A stretch of 64,000 nucleotides of DNA from Streptomyces goshikiensis (GCF_014650555.1 NZ_BMVE01000001.1:62001-126000); one strand, 5' to 3'. Counted from the first letter of the stretch, positions 49,554 to 59,526 are shown. Notes: generated by a model from the letters alone, not told the origin. Numbers and translations are program-made.

Positions 49554-50732
49554 CTATGCGAACGGTGTGCCCCTACGGCGCCTGCCGGGGCCGCGCCGCC
49601 CGGTCCGCGCCTGATCCGGCACCATGCGGAAGGTGGCCGGTGTCTCCAGCCGGCGCCAGTGTCCGAACGGCCAGGCGATGACGACCGCCTCCCCGACCAC
49701 GCCCTCCTCGGAGATGGTGCCTTGGTAGGCCTCGTCGAGGTGGAAGCGGGAATCGGCCGAATTCGCACGGTGGTCACCCATGACGAACAGCCGCCCCTTG
49801 GGCACGGTCACCTCGAAGCGGATGTCCGAGGGCGTATTGCCGGGGTTCACGTAAGGCTCATCGAGCGGCGATCCGTTGACGGTGACCCGGCCCTGGGCGT
49901 CGCAGCACACGACGGTGTCCCCCCCGACGCCGATGACCCGCTTGATCAGGTCCTGCTCGTCGGCGGAGGGCAGCAGTCCGATGAAGGTCAGGGTCTGCTT
50001 GATCTGCTTGACCACGACCGGGTCGGGGGCGGACCGGGCGGTCTCGCCCCTGAGCCAGCCGCCGGGGTCCTTGAACACGACGACGTCGCCCCGCTCGACC
50101 TTGGAGCCGAACCACGGGGTCAGCTTGTCCACGAGGACCCGGTCGCCGATCCGGATGGTCTGCTCCATCGAACCGGAGGGGATGAAGAACGCCTGCACCA
50201 GGAAGGTCTTGAGGACGAGGGCGATGCACAGCGCCACGATGACCAGCAGCGGGAGTTCGCCCACCCGGCGGGTACGGCGCCGCCGCTTGACCCGGCGCGC
50301 CAGCCGCCGCCGGTCGGCCCGGCCGCCGCCGGCCTCCGCCCCCACGGATTCGGACGCGGACCTGCGCCGGGTGCCGGGGTCGCGCCGGGTGCCGGGATCG
50401 CGCCGGGACCCGGGCTCACGCCGGGACCGGGGCTCGCGCTCCCGTACGGTCTCGAACCGCGTCAGGGTTTCCGGCTCCGGCCGGGGTCGCGGCTGAGGCT
50501 CCGGCCGCAGCTGGGGCTGGGGCTGCGGCTGCGGCTGCGGCTGGGGCTGGGGCTGGGGCGCACGCTGCGGCTCCGGCGCGGGCCGGGGCGCCGGCCCACC
50601 GGGCGATTCGGGCGCGCGCCAGAACTCGGGCGGCCGCCGTGGCGGCGCGGGCTCCCGCAAGGGCGGCACGGGCTCGCGCCGGGGCCCGGGCTCGGGCTCG
50701 CGCCCGCTTCTCGGCCTGCCCCGGCTACCCAT
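49554..50732 (-). CDS. sipX: Type I signal peptidase with a long Pro/Arg-rich cytoplasmic extension
   Basis: The 392-residue protein has about 155 low-complexity residues before its single helix (LPLLVIVALCIALVLKTFLV). These include an uninterrupted Pro-Gln repeat (about 60-73) and RRDPGT repeats. The peptidase core has Ser188 in PSGSMEQT, Lys264 in LIKRVIGVGGD and box E MGDHRANSADSRFH. It lacks a C-terminal helix. ATG 50732 lies 8 nt inside the sipW 3' end. The extension may be a docking or crowding region. Confidence 0.9.
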   Translation of the reverse strand: MGSRGRPRSGREPEPGPRREPVPPLREPAPPRRPPEFWRAPESPGGPAPRPAPEPQRAPQPQPQPQPQPQPQPQLRPEPQPRPRPEPETLTRFETVREREPRSRREPGSRRDPGTRRDPGTRRRSASESVGAEAGGGRADRRRLARRVKRRRRTRRVGELPLLVIVALCIALVLKTFLVQAFFIPSGSMEQTIRIGDRVLVDKLTPWFGSKVERGDVVVFKDPGGWLRGETARSAPDPVVVKQIKQTLTFIGLLPSADEQDLIKRVIGVGGDTVVCCDAQGRVTVNGSPLDEPYVNPGNTPSDIRFEVTVPKGRLFVMGDHRANSADSRFHLDEAYQGTISEEGVVGEAVVIAWPFGHWRRLETPATFRMVPDQARTGRRGPGRRRRGTPFA

Positions 50733-51510
50733 GACCGCCTCCGGTACCCGCTCCCGGGGCGGCGCCCTCGGTGGAACCCGAACCCACCCCGCCCCAGCGC
50801 GTCACCGGCCAGCCGATCCAGTCGGCCCGTCCGATCACCTTCTCCACCGGCACCATCCCCCCGCCCGGCTCGCCCAGGTGGTCCCGGGAGTCCCGGGACT
50901 GGGAACGATGATCACCCATGACCCACAGGGCCCCCAGCGGTACGGCGATCCGGAAGGGCACCTTCGAGGGGGTGTCACCCGGGTAAAGGTACGGCTCGTC
51001 CAGCGGGACCCCGTTGACCTTGATCCGGCCGCCCGCGTCGCAGCACACCACGTCATCGCCTCCCACTCCCACGACCCGCTTCACGAAGTCGGTGTCGGAG
51101 GGCTCCGCGAGCCCCAGCGCCGAGGCGGCGCCGTGCAGGGCCTCGCCGACCGCGTTGCCGCCGGCCCCGGCGTGCTCCGGCACGAAGGAGCCGGTGCCGT
51201 CGAAGACGACCACGTCCCCGCGCTTCGGCCGGTCTCCGAACCTGTACGCCGTCTTGTTCACCAGCACCCGGTCCCCGACCTTCAGCGTCGGCTCCATCGA
51301 CCGGCTCGGGATCAGGAAGGGCTGTACGACGAAATTGCTGAGCAGCAGCAGGAAGACGGTGCAGACCACACCGAGCAGTCCGGCCCGCCGCCAGGTCAGC
51401 CCGCCCACCCCGCGCATCCCGCGCAGCCCGGGGAACGCAGAACGCGGCCGCTCCTCCCCCTGTGCGGGAGAGGAGTGGCCGCGTCGTGTGAGCTCTGCTT
51501 CGGTGTCCAT
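50725..51510 (-). CDS. sipW: Type I signal peptidase
   Basis: This 261-residue protein has one helix (LLGVVCTVFLLLLSNFVV), catalytic Ser71 in PSRSMEPT, Lys144 in FVKRVVGVGGD and box E MGDHRSQSRDSRDH. It begins just after rplS (45 nt) and leads the four-gene sip cluster. ATG 51510. Despite the symbol it is a prokaryotic-type (P-type, Ser/Lys) peptidase, unlike Bacillus SipW. Confidence 0.9.
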   Translation of the reverse strand: MDTEAELTRRGHSSPAQGEERPRSAFPGLRGMRGVGGLTWRRAGLLGVVCTVFLLLLSNFVVQPFLIPSRSMEPTLKVGDRVLVNKTAYRFGDRPKRGDVVVFDGTGSFVPEHAGAGGNAVGEALHGAASALGLAEPSDTDFVKRVVGVGGDDVVCCDAGGRIKVNGVPLDEPYLYPGDTPSKVPFRIAVPLGALWVMGDHRSQSRDSRDHLGEPGGGMVPVEKVIGRADWIGWPVTRWGGVGSGSTEGAAPGAGTGGGHG

Positions 51511-51554
51511 CGGGTGCGAGCCTATCCGGCCGCCCCCGGAACCCGGAGGGGAGA

Positions 51555-51905
51555 TCAGCGGTCGCGCTTCTCCTTGATCTTCGCGGCCTTGCCGCGGAGC
51601 TCACGGAGGAAGTACAGCTTGGCGCGACGCACGTCACCGCGGGTGACGAGCTCGATCTTCTCGAAGATCGGGGAGTTCACCGGGAAGGTGCGCTCCACGC
51701 CGACGCTGAAGGAGACCTTGCGAACGGTGAAGGTCTCGGAGACGCCAGAGCCCTGGCGACGGATGACAACGCCCTTGAACTGCTGGATACGGGAGCGGTT
51801 GCCCTCGATGACGCGGACGTGCACGTTGATCGTGTCACCCGGGCGGAAGGCCGGGACGTCGGAGCGGATCGAGGCGGCGTTGACGCCATCGAGCAGGTGA
51901 GACAT
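51555..51905 (-). CDS. rplS: 50S ribosomal protein L19
   Basis: L19 lies at the 30S-50S interface. It has 116 residues, the normal length, with [22 protein letters not shown] in two parts, [21 protein letters not shown] and the end [19 protein letters not shown] 51905. The 134-nt leader (51906-52038) contains a small CCCCTG/CAGGGG hairpin near 52000. It follows trmD as in most bacteria. Confidence 0.97.
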   Translation of the reverse strand: MSHLLDGVNAASIRSDVPAFRPGDTINVHVRVIEGNRSRIQQFKGVVIRRQGSGVSETFTVRKVSFSVGVERTFPVNSPIFEKIELVTRGDVRRAKLYFLRELRGKAAKIKEKRDR

Positions 51906-52038
51906 GTTGTTCGTCTGCTTTCTTCGCACGACGCCACAGGTCGCCGGTGCGGGTTTCCGGAGAGAATTCGGGAGCCGGGACACTCGGCGGGCGACGGTCC
52001 CCCTGTGGCAGGGGCGCACGCGAGCACACAGCAGCCGC

Positions 52039-52860
52039 CTATTCTTCCACGCTCTGCGGCCTGCGCCAAAATCGGCCGTCGGGCGTGGGCTTCCAGCCGA
52101 GGATGCTCAGGGCCTCCCGGTCCTTCTTGTCGAAGGCGGAGGCCTCGCAGCGCTCGATCAGGTCGGGCCGGTTCGCGGCCGTCCGGCGGAAGGCCTCGTC
52201 CCGGCGCCACCGGGCGATCTTCCCGTGGTGGCCGCTGAGCAGCACGTCCGGGATGCCGCGGCCGCGCCACTGCGGGGGCTTGGTGAAGACCGGCCCCTCC
52301 AGCAGGTTCGCCATCTCGCCGGGGGCGAAGGAGTCGTCCCGGTGCGATTCGGCGTTGCCGAGGACCCCGGGCAGCAGCCGGGCCACGGCCTCGGTGACGA
52401 CCAGGACGGCCGCCTCGCCGCCGGCCAGGACGTAGTCGCCGATGGAGACCTCGTACACCGGCATCCGCGTCGCGTACTCGTCCATGACGCGGCGGTCGAT
52501 GCCCTCGTAGCGCGCCGGGGTGAAGATCAGCCAGGGCCGCTCGGAGAGCTCGACGGCGAGTTCCTGGGTGAACGGGCGGCCGCTGGGCGTGGGGACGACC
52601 ATGACGGGCCCGTGGGCGCCGGACTCGTAGCCGTCGGCGAGGGCCGCGTCGAGGGCCTCGCCCCAGGGCTCGGTCTTCATGACCATGCCGGGGCCGCCGC
52701 CGTAGGGGGTGTCGTCGACCGTGTTGTGCCGGTCGTACGTCCATTCCCGCAGGTCGTGGACGTGTACGTCGAGCTGGCCGCGGGCCCGCGCCTTGCCGAC
52801 GAGGGAGACGTTCAGCGGCTCCAGGTACTCGGGGAAGATCGTGACGACGTCGAGACGCAT
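52039..52860 (-). CDS. trmD: tRNA (guanine(37)-N1)-methyltransferase
   Basis: This SPOUT-fold methyltransferase modifies G37 of tRNAs reading CNN codons and prevents frameshifts. The 273 residues include [30 protein letters not shown], the trefoil knot ([31 protein letters not shown]) and RDDSFAPG. Its ATG overlaps the rimM stop by one base. Confidence 0.96.
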   Translation of the reverse strand: MRLDVVTIFPEYLEPLNVSLVGKARARGQLDVHVHDLREWTYDRHNTVDDTPYGGGPGMVMKTEPWGEALDAALADGYESGAHGPVMVVPTPSGRPFTQELAVELSERPWLIFTPARYEGIDRRVMDEYATRMPVYEVSIGDYVLAGGEAAVLVVTEAVARLLPGVLGNAESHRDDSFAPGEMANLLEGPVFTKPPQWRGRGIPDVLLSGHHGKIARWRRDEAFRRTAANRPDLIERCEASAFDKKDREALSILGWKPTPDGRFWRRPQSVEE

Positions 52861-53456
52861 CAGGCTTCCTCGGCCCCGGCCTCGGCCCCGGCCTCGGCGT
52901 CGGCGTCGGTCCCGGCCTCCGCGTCACGCGCCGAGGCGATCTCGGCGCGGTCGTCGATCAGCCCGGGCGGCGGCGTGATGACGCAGCGCTGCTCCTCCAG
53001 GTCGATCTCGGCGACGATCTCCTCGACGAAGGGGATCATCACCTCGGTGCCGTCCGGCCGCTCGACGATGAAGAGGTCCTGCGAGGGGAGGTGGGAGATC
53101 TCGGTGATCCGGCCGATCTCGGTCCCGTCCTCCAGCACCACGTCCAGGTCCATCAGCTGGTGGTCGTAGTACTCGTCCTCTTCCTCCGGCAGCTCCGTCG
53201 GATCCACCTCGGCGATCAGCAGGATGTTGCGCAGCGCCTCGGCGCCCGTGCGGTCCTTGACGCCTTCGAAGCGGAGCAGCAGCCTTCCGCTGTGCACGCG
53301 GCCCGTCTCGATGGTCAGCGGACCCGCCGACGCCGGCTCGGTCTCAAGGACGGCACCGGGCCCGAGCCGCAGCTCCGGCTCGTCGGTGCGCACCTCGACG
53401 GTGACCTCACCCTTGATCCCGTGGGCGCGGCCGATCCGCGCGACTACCAGCTGCAC
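52860..53456 (-). CDS. rimM: Ribosome maturation factor RimM
   Basis: RimM helps assemble the 30S head around S19. The 198 residues have the N-terminal barrel [19 protein letters not shown] and the PRC barrel [18 protein letters not shown] with [27 protein letters not shown] in parts. The last ~25 residues are an Ala/Glu/Gly repeat tail ([11 protein letters not shown]). ATG 53456. It overlaps trmD by one base. Confidence 0.95.
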   Translation of the reverse strand: MQLVVARIGRAHGIKGEVTVEVRTDEPELRLGPGAVLETEPASAGPLTIETGRVHSGRLLLRFEGVKDRTGAEALRNILLIAEVDPTELPEEEDEYYDHQLMDLDVVLEDGTEIGRITEISHLPSQDLFIVERPDGTEVMIPFVEEIVAEIDLEEQRCVITPPPGLIDDRAEIASARDAEAGTDADAEAGAEAGAEEA

Positions 53457-53482
53457 TGTGTGTCTCTCCTGTTCAGACGACG

Positions 53483-53520
53483 ACGGGCCGGGGCGGGCAC
53501 GTATGCCCTCCCCGGCCCGT
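53483..53520 (-). terminator. Hairpin between the KH gene and rimM
   Basis: ACGGGCCGGGGCGGGCA (53483-53499) pairs with TGCCCTCCCCGGCCCGT (53504-53520) with a single mismatch. It lies 18 nt after the KH gene and 27 nt before rimM; it may act as an attenuator. Confidence 0.6.
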
Positions 53521-53537
53521 GCCGGTGATTCAACTGC

Positions 53538-53777
53538 TCAGCGGACCTGGTCCACGTCGACGAGGTCGACGCGGATCCCCCGGCCGCCGATGGCGCCCAC
53601 GACGGTACGCAGAGCACGTGCGGTGCGGCCGTTGCGGCCGATCACCTTGCCGAGGTCATCGGGGTGGACCCGGACCTCCAGCACCTGCCCGCGGCGCAGG
53701 TTGCGCGAGGCGACCTGCACGTCGTCGGGGTTGTCCACAATGCCCTTCACGAGGTGCTCAAGAGCCTCCTCGAGCAT
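53538..53777 (-). CDS. KH-domain RNA-binding protein (KhpA type)
   Basis: This 79-residue protein is one KH domain with the GxxG loop in KVIGRNGRTARALRTVV. It starts LEEALEHLVKGIVDNPDD and ends VDLVDVDQVR. KhpA-type proteins bind RNA and in Gram-positive bacteria work with KhpB. Located between rpsP and rimM, its conserved place. ATG 53777 follows the rpsP stop by 2 nt. Confidence 0.93.
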   Translation of the reverse strand: MLEEALEHLVKGIVDNPDDVQVASRNLRRGQVLEVRVHPDDLGKVIGRNGRTARALRTVVGAIGGRGIRVDLVDVDQVR

Positions 53778-53779
53778 GA

Positions 53780-54217
53780 TCAGGCCTCGGTCGACTCGGC
53801 GGTGGCCTCAGCCTCGTCCGCCTTCTTGTCGGCCTTCTTCTTCTGCGTGATGGCCTCGCCCTTGCCCTCGCCGATGCCCTCAAGGGCCTTGGCGAACTCG
53901 TCGAAGGAGCGACGCTTGCTCTCCTTCGTCTCCGGCTGCAGGAGCGGCGCGGGGGCGGGAAGGCCCTTGTGGGCCTGCCAGTCACCGGTCAGCTTCAGGA
54001 TGGCGAGCACAGCCTCGGTGGGCTGGGCGCCGACGGACAGCCAGTACTGCGCACGCTCGGCGTTGACCTCGATGCGCGACGGGTTGTAGGTCGGGTGGTA
54101 GATACCGATCTCCTCGATCGCGCGACCATCCCGGCGGGTGCGGGCGTCGGCGACGACGATGCGGTAGTGCGGCTGGCGAATCTTGCCGAGGCGCTTGAGC
54201 TTGATCTTGACTGCCAC
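53780..54217 (-). CDS. rpsP: 30S ribosomal protein S16
   Basis: S16 is an early-binding 30S protein. From GTG 54217 it has 145 residues. The core is [22 protein letters not shown], then [15 protein letters not shown] [15 protein letters not shown] and [15 protein letters not shown]. The C-terminal 60 residues are an actinobacterial Lys/Glu/Ala-rich extension. GGAGA lies 11 nt upstream. It heads the rpsP-KH-rimM-trmD-rplS series. Confidence 0.96.
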   Translation of the reverse strand: MAVKIKLKRLGKIRQPHYRIVVADARTRRDGRAIEEIGIYHPTYNPSRIEVNAERAQYWLSVGAQPTEAVLAILKLTGDWQAHKGLPAPAPLLQPETKESKRRSFDEFAKALEGIGEGKGEAITQKKKADKKADEAEATAESTEA

Positions 54218-54494
54218 TGGAGTGGTGTCTCCTGAACTTGACGTGGTTGGGCACATGAGATGCCACGTGGGGTTGCGGTACTCGGGTGCCCGATGGACGC
54301 GTCAGCCGGAGGAGAGAGGGGTCCTATGCGACTGTCGAGTACAGCTAGCCATTGTGCCACATGCCTGCGGCGCTTCTCACGGCGAGTGGCCATCAGCGGC
54401 GCGCGGGCGCGCGACTGAGCTCCGCCCCGCCCCGCGGAAGCGCGCGGGACCACCCCGCCCGCCCCTCACGGCCGGGTGCCGGGGGGCGCCGGGC

Positions 54495-55094
54495 TCAGGA
54501 GGCGGCGACCGCGACGGCCGCCTCGGGGATGCGGAAGGGCTTCATGCAGCCGCCGCACACGATCGGCGCCTGGGCCAGTACGGAGGGGACGACCCGCACG
54601 TTGCGCCCGCAGTCGCAAACCGCCTTGACGCGCACCCCGCCGCCGGAGGAGCCGTGCCGGGCGGCCGGACCGCGGAAGCTGCGCTTGGTGTCGGCGGCGG
54701 TGGCGACCGTGTGCGCCTTGAGGGCGCGCTGGAGCCGTTCCATCGTCGGGCGGTAGCGCTTCTTCGCCTCGGGACTGAGCGAGACCAGCGAGAAGCCGCT
54801 GCTGGCGTGCGGCTCTTCCGAGTGGTCCAGGCCCATCTCCTCGGCGATCGCGAGGAATCTGCGGTTGTGGTAGCGGCCGGCGCGCGAGGTGTCACGGACA
54901 CCGCGGGCTGCGGCGATGCCGTGGACTGCCTCGTGCAGCAGTCGCTCGAAGGAGAGCTCGGCGCCACAGGCGGACGAGGACTCTCCGATCAGGGACTCGG
55001 GCGCGGCAAGGTCAGGCAGCTCGGGGTGGTACCGCTGAATGTCGGCCCACGCCTGCGCCAGCTCTGCGGCGAGAACAGGTGGTGTCGTGCTCAC
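54495..55094 (-). CDS. HExxH/zinc-ribbon protein (SprT-like), function unknown
   Basis: The 199-residue protein carries a metalloprotease-like HEAVHGIAAARG motif near residue 75, an H...RF helix (AGRYHNRRFLAIAEEMGL) and a C-terminal zinc ribbon (CDCGRNVRVVP and CGGCMKPFRI). The arrangement recalls SprT-like proteins, in which HExxH precedes a zinc ribbon, but the match is loose. GTG 55094 is preferred; the open frame to 55157 lacks a ribosome site. It lies between rpsP and proS on the same strand. Intergenic 54218-54494 contains no further gene that I can see. Confidence 0.7.
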   Translation of the reverse strand: MSTTPPVLAAELAQAWADIQRYHPELPDLAAPESLIGESSSACGAELSFERLLHEAVHGIAAARGVRDTSRAGRYHNRRFLAIAEEMGLDHSEEPHASSGFSLVSLSPEAKKRYRPTMERLQRALKAHTVATAADTKRSFRGPAARHGSSGGGVRVKAVCDCGRNVRVVPSVLAQAPIVCGGCMKPFRIPEAAVAVAAS

Positions 55095-55248
55095 GTCGTA
55101 ACAACGAGCCGGAGTGCCCAGGTGTTCCGATTCCGGGCCATTCCAAATTTTTTGCACGTACCAGTCAGTTCAGTCTCATGTGTCCTGACGAGGACGGGTG
55201 CGTAGAAGTCAGGAGGAGTCGGTACGTAACGTCGACCAAAGAGACCAG

Positions 55249-55280
55249 CCCCGGCGTGCGGCGCGGGCCGCACGCCGGGG
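55249..55280 (-). terminator. Strong hairpin terminator after proS
   Basis: CCCCGGCGTGCGGC (55249-55262) pairs perfectly with GCCGCACGCCGGGG (55267-55280), 14 bp with a 4-nt loop. It lies about 50 nt downstream of the proS stop. Confidence 0.8.
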
Positions 55281-55328
55281 CGTGGGAAGACTGCGGTGGC
55301 GTCGGGTGCCGACTGGCCGCCCGCCCGC

Positions 55329-56741
55329 TCAGTACGAGCGCGCGACGATCGCGAGCGTACCGGGAGCGTCGTCCGTCTCCGGGACCGATCCGTCCGCCGC
55401 GATCAGGCAGCGTACGGAGACGGCCTGCTCGGCCAGCTTGGCCTCGCCCTCGGGGCCGAGGTCGGCCCACGGGATCCGCGCCCAGCCACCGGCGATGGCG
55501 GCCTCGGCGGCCTCCTCGATGGTCGAGACGTCGGAGGTACGGGCCTCACGGCGCTCGCGGGACTCGCGCAGCAGCTGCGCCTGGTCCTCGTCCAGCACCT
55601 TGGGCAGCAGGTCGAGCAGCGCGGAGATCTGCACCGCCTCCTTGCCGCCCGGGATGCGGCGGGCCAGCATCGCGGTGCCGTTCTCCAGGTCGCGCGGGCC
55701 GATCTCGATGCGCACCGGTACGCCCTTGAGCTCCCAGTCCACGGCGCGGCGGCCGAACGGGGTGTCGACGCGGTCGTCGACCTGGACGCGCAGTCCGGCG
55801 GCCTTCAGCTGGGCGCCCAGCTCGCGGACCTTGGCCACGGCCGCGTCGCCCTTGATCGCCATGACGACGACCTGGACGTGCGCGAGGCGCGGCGGGACGC
55901 GGAGGCCGTTGTCGTCACCGTGGGACATGATCAGGCCGCCGACCATGCGGGTCGAGACGCCCCACGAGGTCTGCCAGACGAGCTCCTGCTTGCCTTCCTT
56001 CGACAGGTACTGCGTGTTGAAGGCCTTGGCGAAGTTGGTGCCGAGCTCGTGGCTCGTGCCCAGCTGGAGGGCCTTGCCGTCGCCCATCATGCCCTCGAGG
56101 GTGAGGGTGTTGATGGCGCCGGCGAAGCGCTCCTTGGCGGTCTTGCGGCCGAGCACGACGTCGATGCCGAGCACGTTCGTCATGAAGTCGCCGTACACGT
56201 CCGTGTGGATGCGGGCGGCGTAGTCGCGGGCGTCCTCGTACGTGGCGTGTGCCGTGTGGCCCTCCTGCCACAGGAACTCGCTCGTACGGAGGAAGACGCG
56301 CGGGCGCATCTCCCAGCGGACGACGTTGGCCCACTGGTTGATGAGCAGCGGCAGGTCCCGGTAGCTCTGGACCCACTTGGAGAAGTAGTCGTTGATGATC
56401 GTCTCGGAGGTGGGCCGGACGACGACCGGCTCTTCGAGCTCCTTGCCGCCGCCGTGCGTGACGACCGCGAGCTCGGGGGCGAAGCCCTCGACGTGCTCCG
56501 CTTCCTTCGTCAGGTACGACTGCGGGATGAACAGCGGGAAGTAGGCGTTCTGGGCGCCCGCGTCCTTGATGCGCGCGTCCATCTCCTGCTGCATCCGCTC
56601 CCACAGCCCGTAGCCGTACGGTCGGATGACCATGGTGCCGCGGACCGGACCGTTGTCGGCCAGCTCGGCCTTGTTGATCAGATCCTGGTACCAGCGGGGG
56701 AAATCCTCCGCCTGGGGGGTGAGAACGGGTGCCTTTGCCAT
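55329..56741 (-). CDS. proS: Prolyl-tRNA synthetase, archaeal/eukaryotic-type (ProS type 3)
   Basis: This class II synthetase attaches proline to tRNA-Pro. Its 470 residues lack the ~180-residue editing insertion of the bacterial type. Motif 2 is in NVVRWEMRPRVFLRTSEFLWQEGHTAHAT (described in parts) and motif 1 in MVIRPYGYGLWERMQQ. The C-terminal domain has ARTSDVSTIEEAAEAAIAGGWARIPW. ATG 56741. Streptomyces usually also has a bacterial-type ProRS elsewhere, so this is probably a second enzyme. Convergent or tandem neighbours give no functional hint. Confidence 0.93.
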   Translation of the reverse strand: MAKAPVLTPQAEDFPRWYQDLINKAELADNGPVRGTMVIRPYGYGLWERMQQEMDARIKDAGAQNAYFPLFIPQSYLTKEAEHVEGFAPELAVVTHGGGKELEEPVVVRPTSETIINDYFSKWVQSYRDLPLLINQWANVVRWEMRPRVFLRTSEFLWQEGHTAHATYEDARDYAARIHTDVYGDFMTNVLGIDVVLGRKTAKERFAGAINTLTLEGMMGDGKALQLGTSHELGTNFAKAFNTQYLSKEGKQELVWQTSWGVSTRMVGGLIMSHGDDNGLRVPPRLAHVQVVVMAIKGDAAVAKVRELGAQLKAAGLRVQVDDRVDTPFGRRAVDWELKGVPVRIEIGPRDLENGTAMLARRIPGGKEAVQISALLDLLPKVLDEDQAQLLRESRERREARTSDVSTIEEAAEAAIAGGWARIPWADLGPEGEAKLAEQAVSVRCLIAADGSVPETDDAPGTLAIVARSY

Positions 56742-56872
56742 GGCGCGAATGGTACGGCGCCCGGCGCACCGAGCGTGAATCGGGTGGCGCACTCCTCTGG
56801 ACGCGGGGGCGAATGGGGAGTTCCCTGGCAACGGGGGCAAGGGGGCGACACGGAATCAGGAGCGCTCTTTCG

Positions 56873-57547
56873 ATGACACCGACGCCGACGGCGACGCTCG
56901 TCGCCCGGGACTGGGCGGAGATCCAGGAACGGATGCTGGTACCGCTGTACGAGGCGGTCTACGACCGGCTGGAGGTCGGGCCGGGCAGCCGGCTGCTCGG
57001 CCTCGACTGCGGGGCCGGGCTGGCCCTCCTGCTGGCCGCGGGGCGGGGAGCCCTGGCCACGGGGGTGGAGCCCGATCCGGCCCGCCGGGCGCTGGCCCGC
57101 GAGCGGCTGCTGGAGGTGATGGCGGCCCCTCCCGCACCCCGGGTGCCGTACGACGTGCTGCTGGCCTTCTCGCCGCGCCCGGCCGAGCTGGCGCGGGCCC
57201 TGCCGGCGGTCCGGCGGGGCGGGGCGGTGGTGCTGGCCGACTGGGGCCCGGCGGAGCGGTGCACGGTGCCGCAGGTGCTGGGCGGCGGGCCGGTGGCGCG
57301 GGACCTGGACGCGGCGGTGGAGGCGGCGGGGCTGGTGCCGGACGGCTCGGGGCGGGTGTTCTGCCCGTTCGGGTACGCGGACGTGGACAGCGCGGTACGG
57401 GGGCTGCTGTCGACGGGGCTCTACCAGTGCGCCGATCCCGCGCTCGCGGAGAAGGAGCTGGCCGAGGCCCTTCACCCGTACGAGCGCGGCGACGGAGCCG
57501 TGTGGCTGCCGAACATCTTTCGGTACGTGATCGCCCGGGTGGCCTGA
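56873..57547 (+). CDS. SAM-dependent methyltransferase-like protein
   Basis: This 224-residue protein has a class I Rossmann fold. Motif I appears as RLLGLDCGAGLALLLAA and motif II as [28 protein letters not shown] is the post-II strand. The SAM-binding loop is close to consensus, so activity is plausible, though the substrate is unknown. ATG 56873 has AGGAG 10 nt upstream. It is divergent from proS and convergent with the FtsH-like gene, with only 20 nt between stops. Confidence 0.75.
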   Translation: MTPTPTATLVARDWAEIQERMLVPLYEAVYDRLEVGPGSRLLGLDCGAGLALLLAAGRGALATGVEPDPARRALARERLLEVMAAPPAPRVPYDVLLAFSPRPAELARALPAVRRGGAVVLADWGPAERCTVPQVLGGGPVARDLDAAVEAAGLVPDGSGRVFCPFGYADVDSAVRGLLSTGLYQCADPALAEKELAEALHPYERGDGAVWLPNIFRYVIARVA

Positions 57548-57567
57548 CGCCACTTTGACGACAGGGC

Positions 57568-59526
57568 CTAGGAGTCGGCGGCTCGCGGGCCGGCGCCGTC
57601 GGAGTCGGTGTTCCTGGCCGGGCGCGGGATCCCGGCGGCGGCGTAGGCGGCCGGTTCGTCGAGGGTCTCGCTGGCCAGGAGCGCCCGCGCCAGGGCGTCC
57701 AGCTTCGGGCGGTGCTCGCGCAGCAGGCGGAGGGCCTCCGCGTGGCACTCGTCCACGATGCGCCGCATCTCGTGGTCGACCACGTCGAGGGTGGCCGGGG
57801 CGGCCAGCAGCCCGTACGGGCTCTGGGCGTCCGCCGGGATCGCCGTCAGGCGGCCGACGCGCTCGCTCATCCCCCAGCGTCCGACCATGCCGCGCACGAG
57901 GTTGGTGACCTGTTCGAGGTCGTTCTCCGCGCCCGTGGTGATGACGTCGAAGACGAGCTGCTCGGCGGCCATGCCGCCGAGGGCGCCGATGATGCGGCCG
58001 CGCAGGTAGTCCTCGGTGTACGCGTACCGGTCCGCGTCCGGTGTCGAGAGGGTGACGCCGAGCGCCCGGCCGCGCGGGACGATGGTGATCTTGCGGACGG
58101 GGTCGGCGCCCGGCTGGAGCATGCCCAGCAGGGCGTGCCCGCTCTCGTGGTACGCGGTGCGGCGGCGCTCCTCCTCCGGCATGACGAGCGAACGCGCCGC
58201 GCCCAGCTGGACCTTCTCCAGGGCGTCCATGAAGTCCGCCTGGGTGACCCGGTCCTGCCCCCGCCTCACGGCGAGGAGGGCGGCCTCGTTGGCGAGGTTG
58301 GCCAGGTCCGCGCCCGTCATGCCCGGCGTGGTGCGGGCCACCTGCTCCAGGTCCGCGTCCGGGGCCAGCGGGATGTCCCGGGTGTGGATGCGCAGGATGG
58401 CCTCGCGGCCGGACCGGTCCGGCGGGGAGACCGCCACCGTGCGGTCGAAGCGGCCGGGCCGGATGAGCGCCGGGTCCAGGACGTCCGGCCGGTTGGTGGC
58501 GGCCAGGACGACCACGCCCTCCGAGCCGGAGAACCCGTCCATCTCGGTGAGGATCTGGTTGAGGGTCTGTTCGCGCTCGTCGTGGCCGCCCATGGCGGCG
58601 CCCCCGCCGCGGACCCGGCCGATGGTGTCGATCTCGTCGATGAAGACGATCGCGGGGGCCACCTTGCGCGCCTCGGCGAAGAGTTCGCGGACCCGGGAGG
58701 CGCCCACGCCGACGATCATCTCGATGAACTCGGAGGCGGAGGCGGAGAAGAACGGCACTCCGGCCTCGCCGGCGACGGCCCGCGCCAGCAGGGTCTTGCC
58801 GGTGCCGGGCGCTCCGGCCAGCAGGACCCCGCCGGGCATCCGGGCGCCCAGCCGCTGGTACCGCTGCGGGTTCCTGAGGAAGTCCACGACGTCGCCCAGC
58901 TCGCCCTTGACCTCGTCGATGCCGGCGACGTCCTCGAAGGTGGTCCGTTTGGCACCCGCGAGTTCGACGGGCTTGGGCGGTGCCTTGCGGCCCAGCCCGC
59001 CCATGCCGCCCATGCCGGACATCCGCCGGGCGACGAGCACCCAGAGCAGGACCAGCAGCAGCATGGGGGCCAGTGAGAGCAGCAGGTTGGCCAGGAAGCT
59101 GCGCTGGACGACGACCGGGGAGGCCGTGACGGTGACGTTCTGCTTGGTGAGGCTGGCCCAGAGCTGGTCGTCGGCGAAGGCCGGGCGCTGGGTGACGAAC
59201 TTGGTGTAGTCCCCCTTGTCGCCGTCCGGCAGCGGCCGCTCGGCCTTCAGCTGGCCCTGGATGGCGTCGCCCTTGGAGTAGATCTTCGAGACGTTGCCGT
59301 CGGCCACCTGCTTGCTGAACTCCGTGTACGAGATGACCGGCTCGTCGCCCTCGTTGAAGAAGGACAGGACCAGGTTGGTCACCAGGTAGACGATCAGGGC
59401 GGCCAGGATCAGTCCCCGCCAGCCGCCGGGCATCCGCCTCTTCGGCGGCGGACCGGGCGGGGCGCCCTCCGAGCGCCAGGGCGTATCGGCCCGGTCGCGC
59501 GGGGGCACGGGGGTAGGCGTGGGCAC
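57568..59526 (-). CDS. ATP-dependent zinc metalloprotease, FtsH/AAA family
   Basis: The 652-residue membrane protease has two helices (about 35-55 and 145-165) around an FtsH_ext-like periplasmic domain. The AAA+ module has Walker A GAPGTGKT (238-245), Walker [11 protein letters not shown] and the SRH region [20 protein letters not shown] in parts. The zinc site is HESGH (460-464) with a downstream Asp in [13 protein letters not shown] 59526 has AAGGAGG upstream. The long Pro-rich cytoplasmic N-terminus is unusual. A canonical ftsH probably lies elsewhere, so this is likely a paralogue. Confidence 0.93.
   Translation of the reverse strand: MPTPTPVPPRDRADTPWRSEGAPPGPPPKRRMPGGWRGLILAALIVYLVTNLVLSFFNEGDEPVISYTEFSKQVADGNVSKIYSKGDAIQGQLKAERPLPDGDKGDYTKFVTQRPAFADDQLWASLTKQNVTVTASPVVVQRSFLANLLLSLAPMLLLVLLWVLVARRMSGMGGMGGLGRKAPPKPVELAGAKRTTFEDVAGIDEVKGELGDVVDFLRNPQRYQRLGARMPGGVLLAGAPGTGKTLLARAVAGEAGVPFFSASASEFIEMIVGVGASRVRELFAEARKVAPAIVFIDEIDTIGRVRGGGAAMGGHDEREQTLNQILTEMDGFSGSEGVVVLAATNRPDVLDPALIRPGRFDRTVAVSPPDRSGREAILRIHTRDIPLAPDADLEQVARTTPGMTGADLANLANEAALLAVRRGQDRVTQADFMDALEKVQLGAARSLVMPEEERRRTAYHESGHALLGMLQPGADPVRKITIVPRGRALGVTLSTPDADRYAYTEDYLRGRIIGALGGMAAEQLVFDVITTGAENDLEQVTNLVRGMVGRWGMSERVGRLTAIPADAQSPYGLLAAPATLDVVDHEMRRIVDECHAEALRLLREHRPKLDALARALLASETLDEPAAYAAAGIPRPARNTDSDGAGPRAADS

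Noticed and set aside
50330..50600. Tandem short repeats that might suggest a CRISPR or satellite array
   Set aside because: They encode Pro-Gln and Arg-Arg-Asp-Pro repeats in sipX, vary in length and have no spacers.
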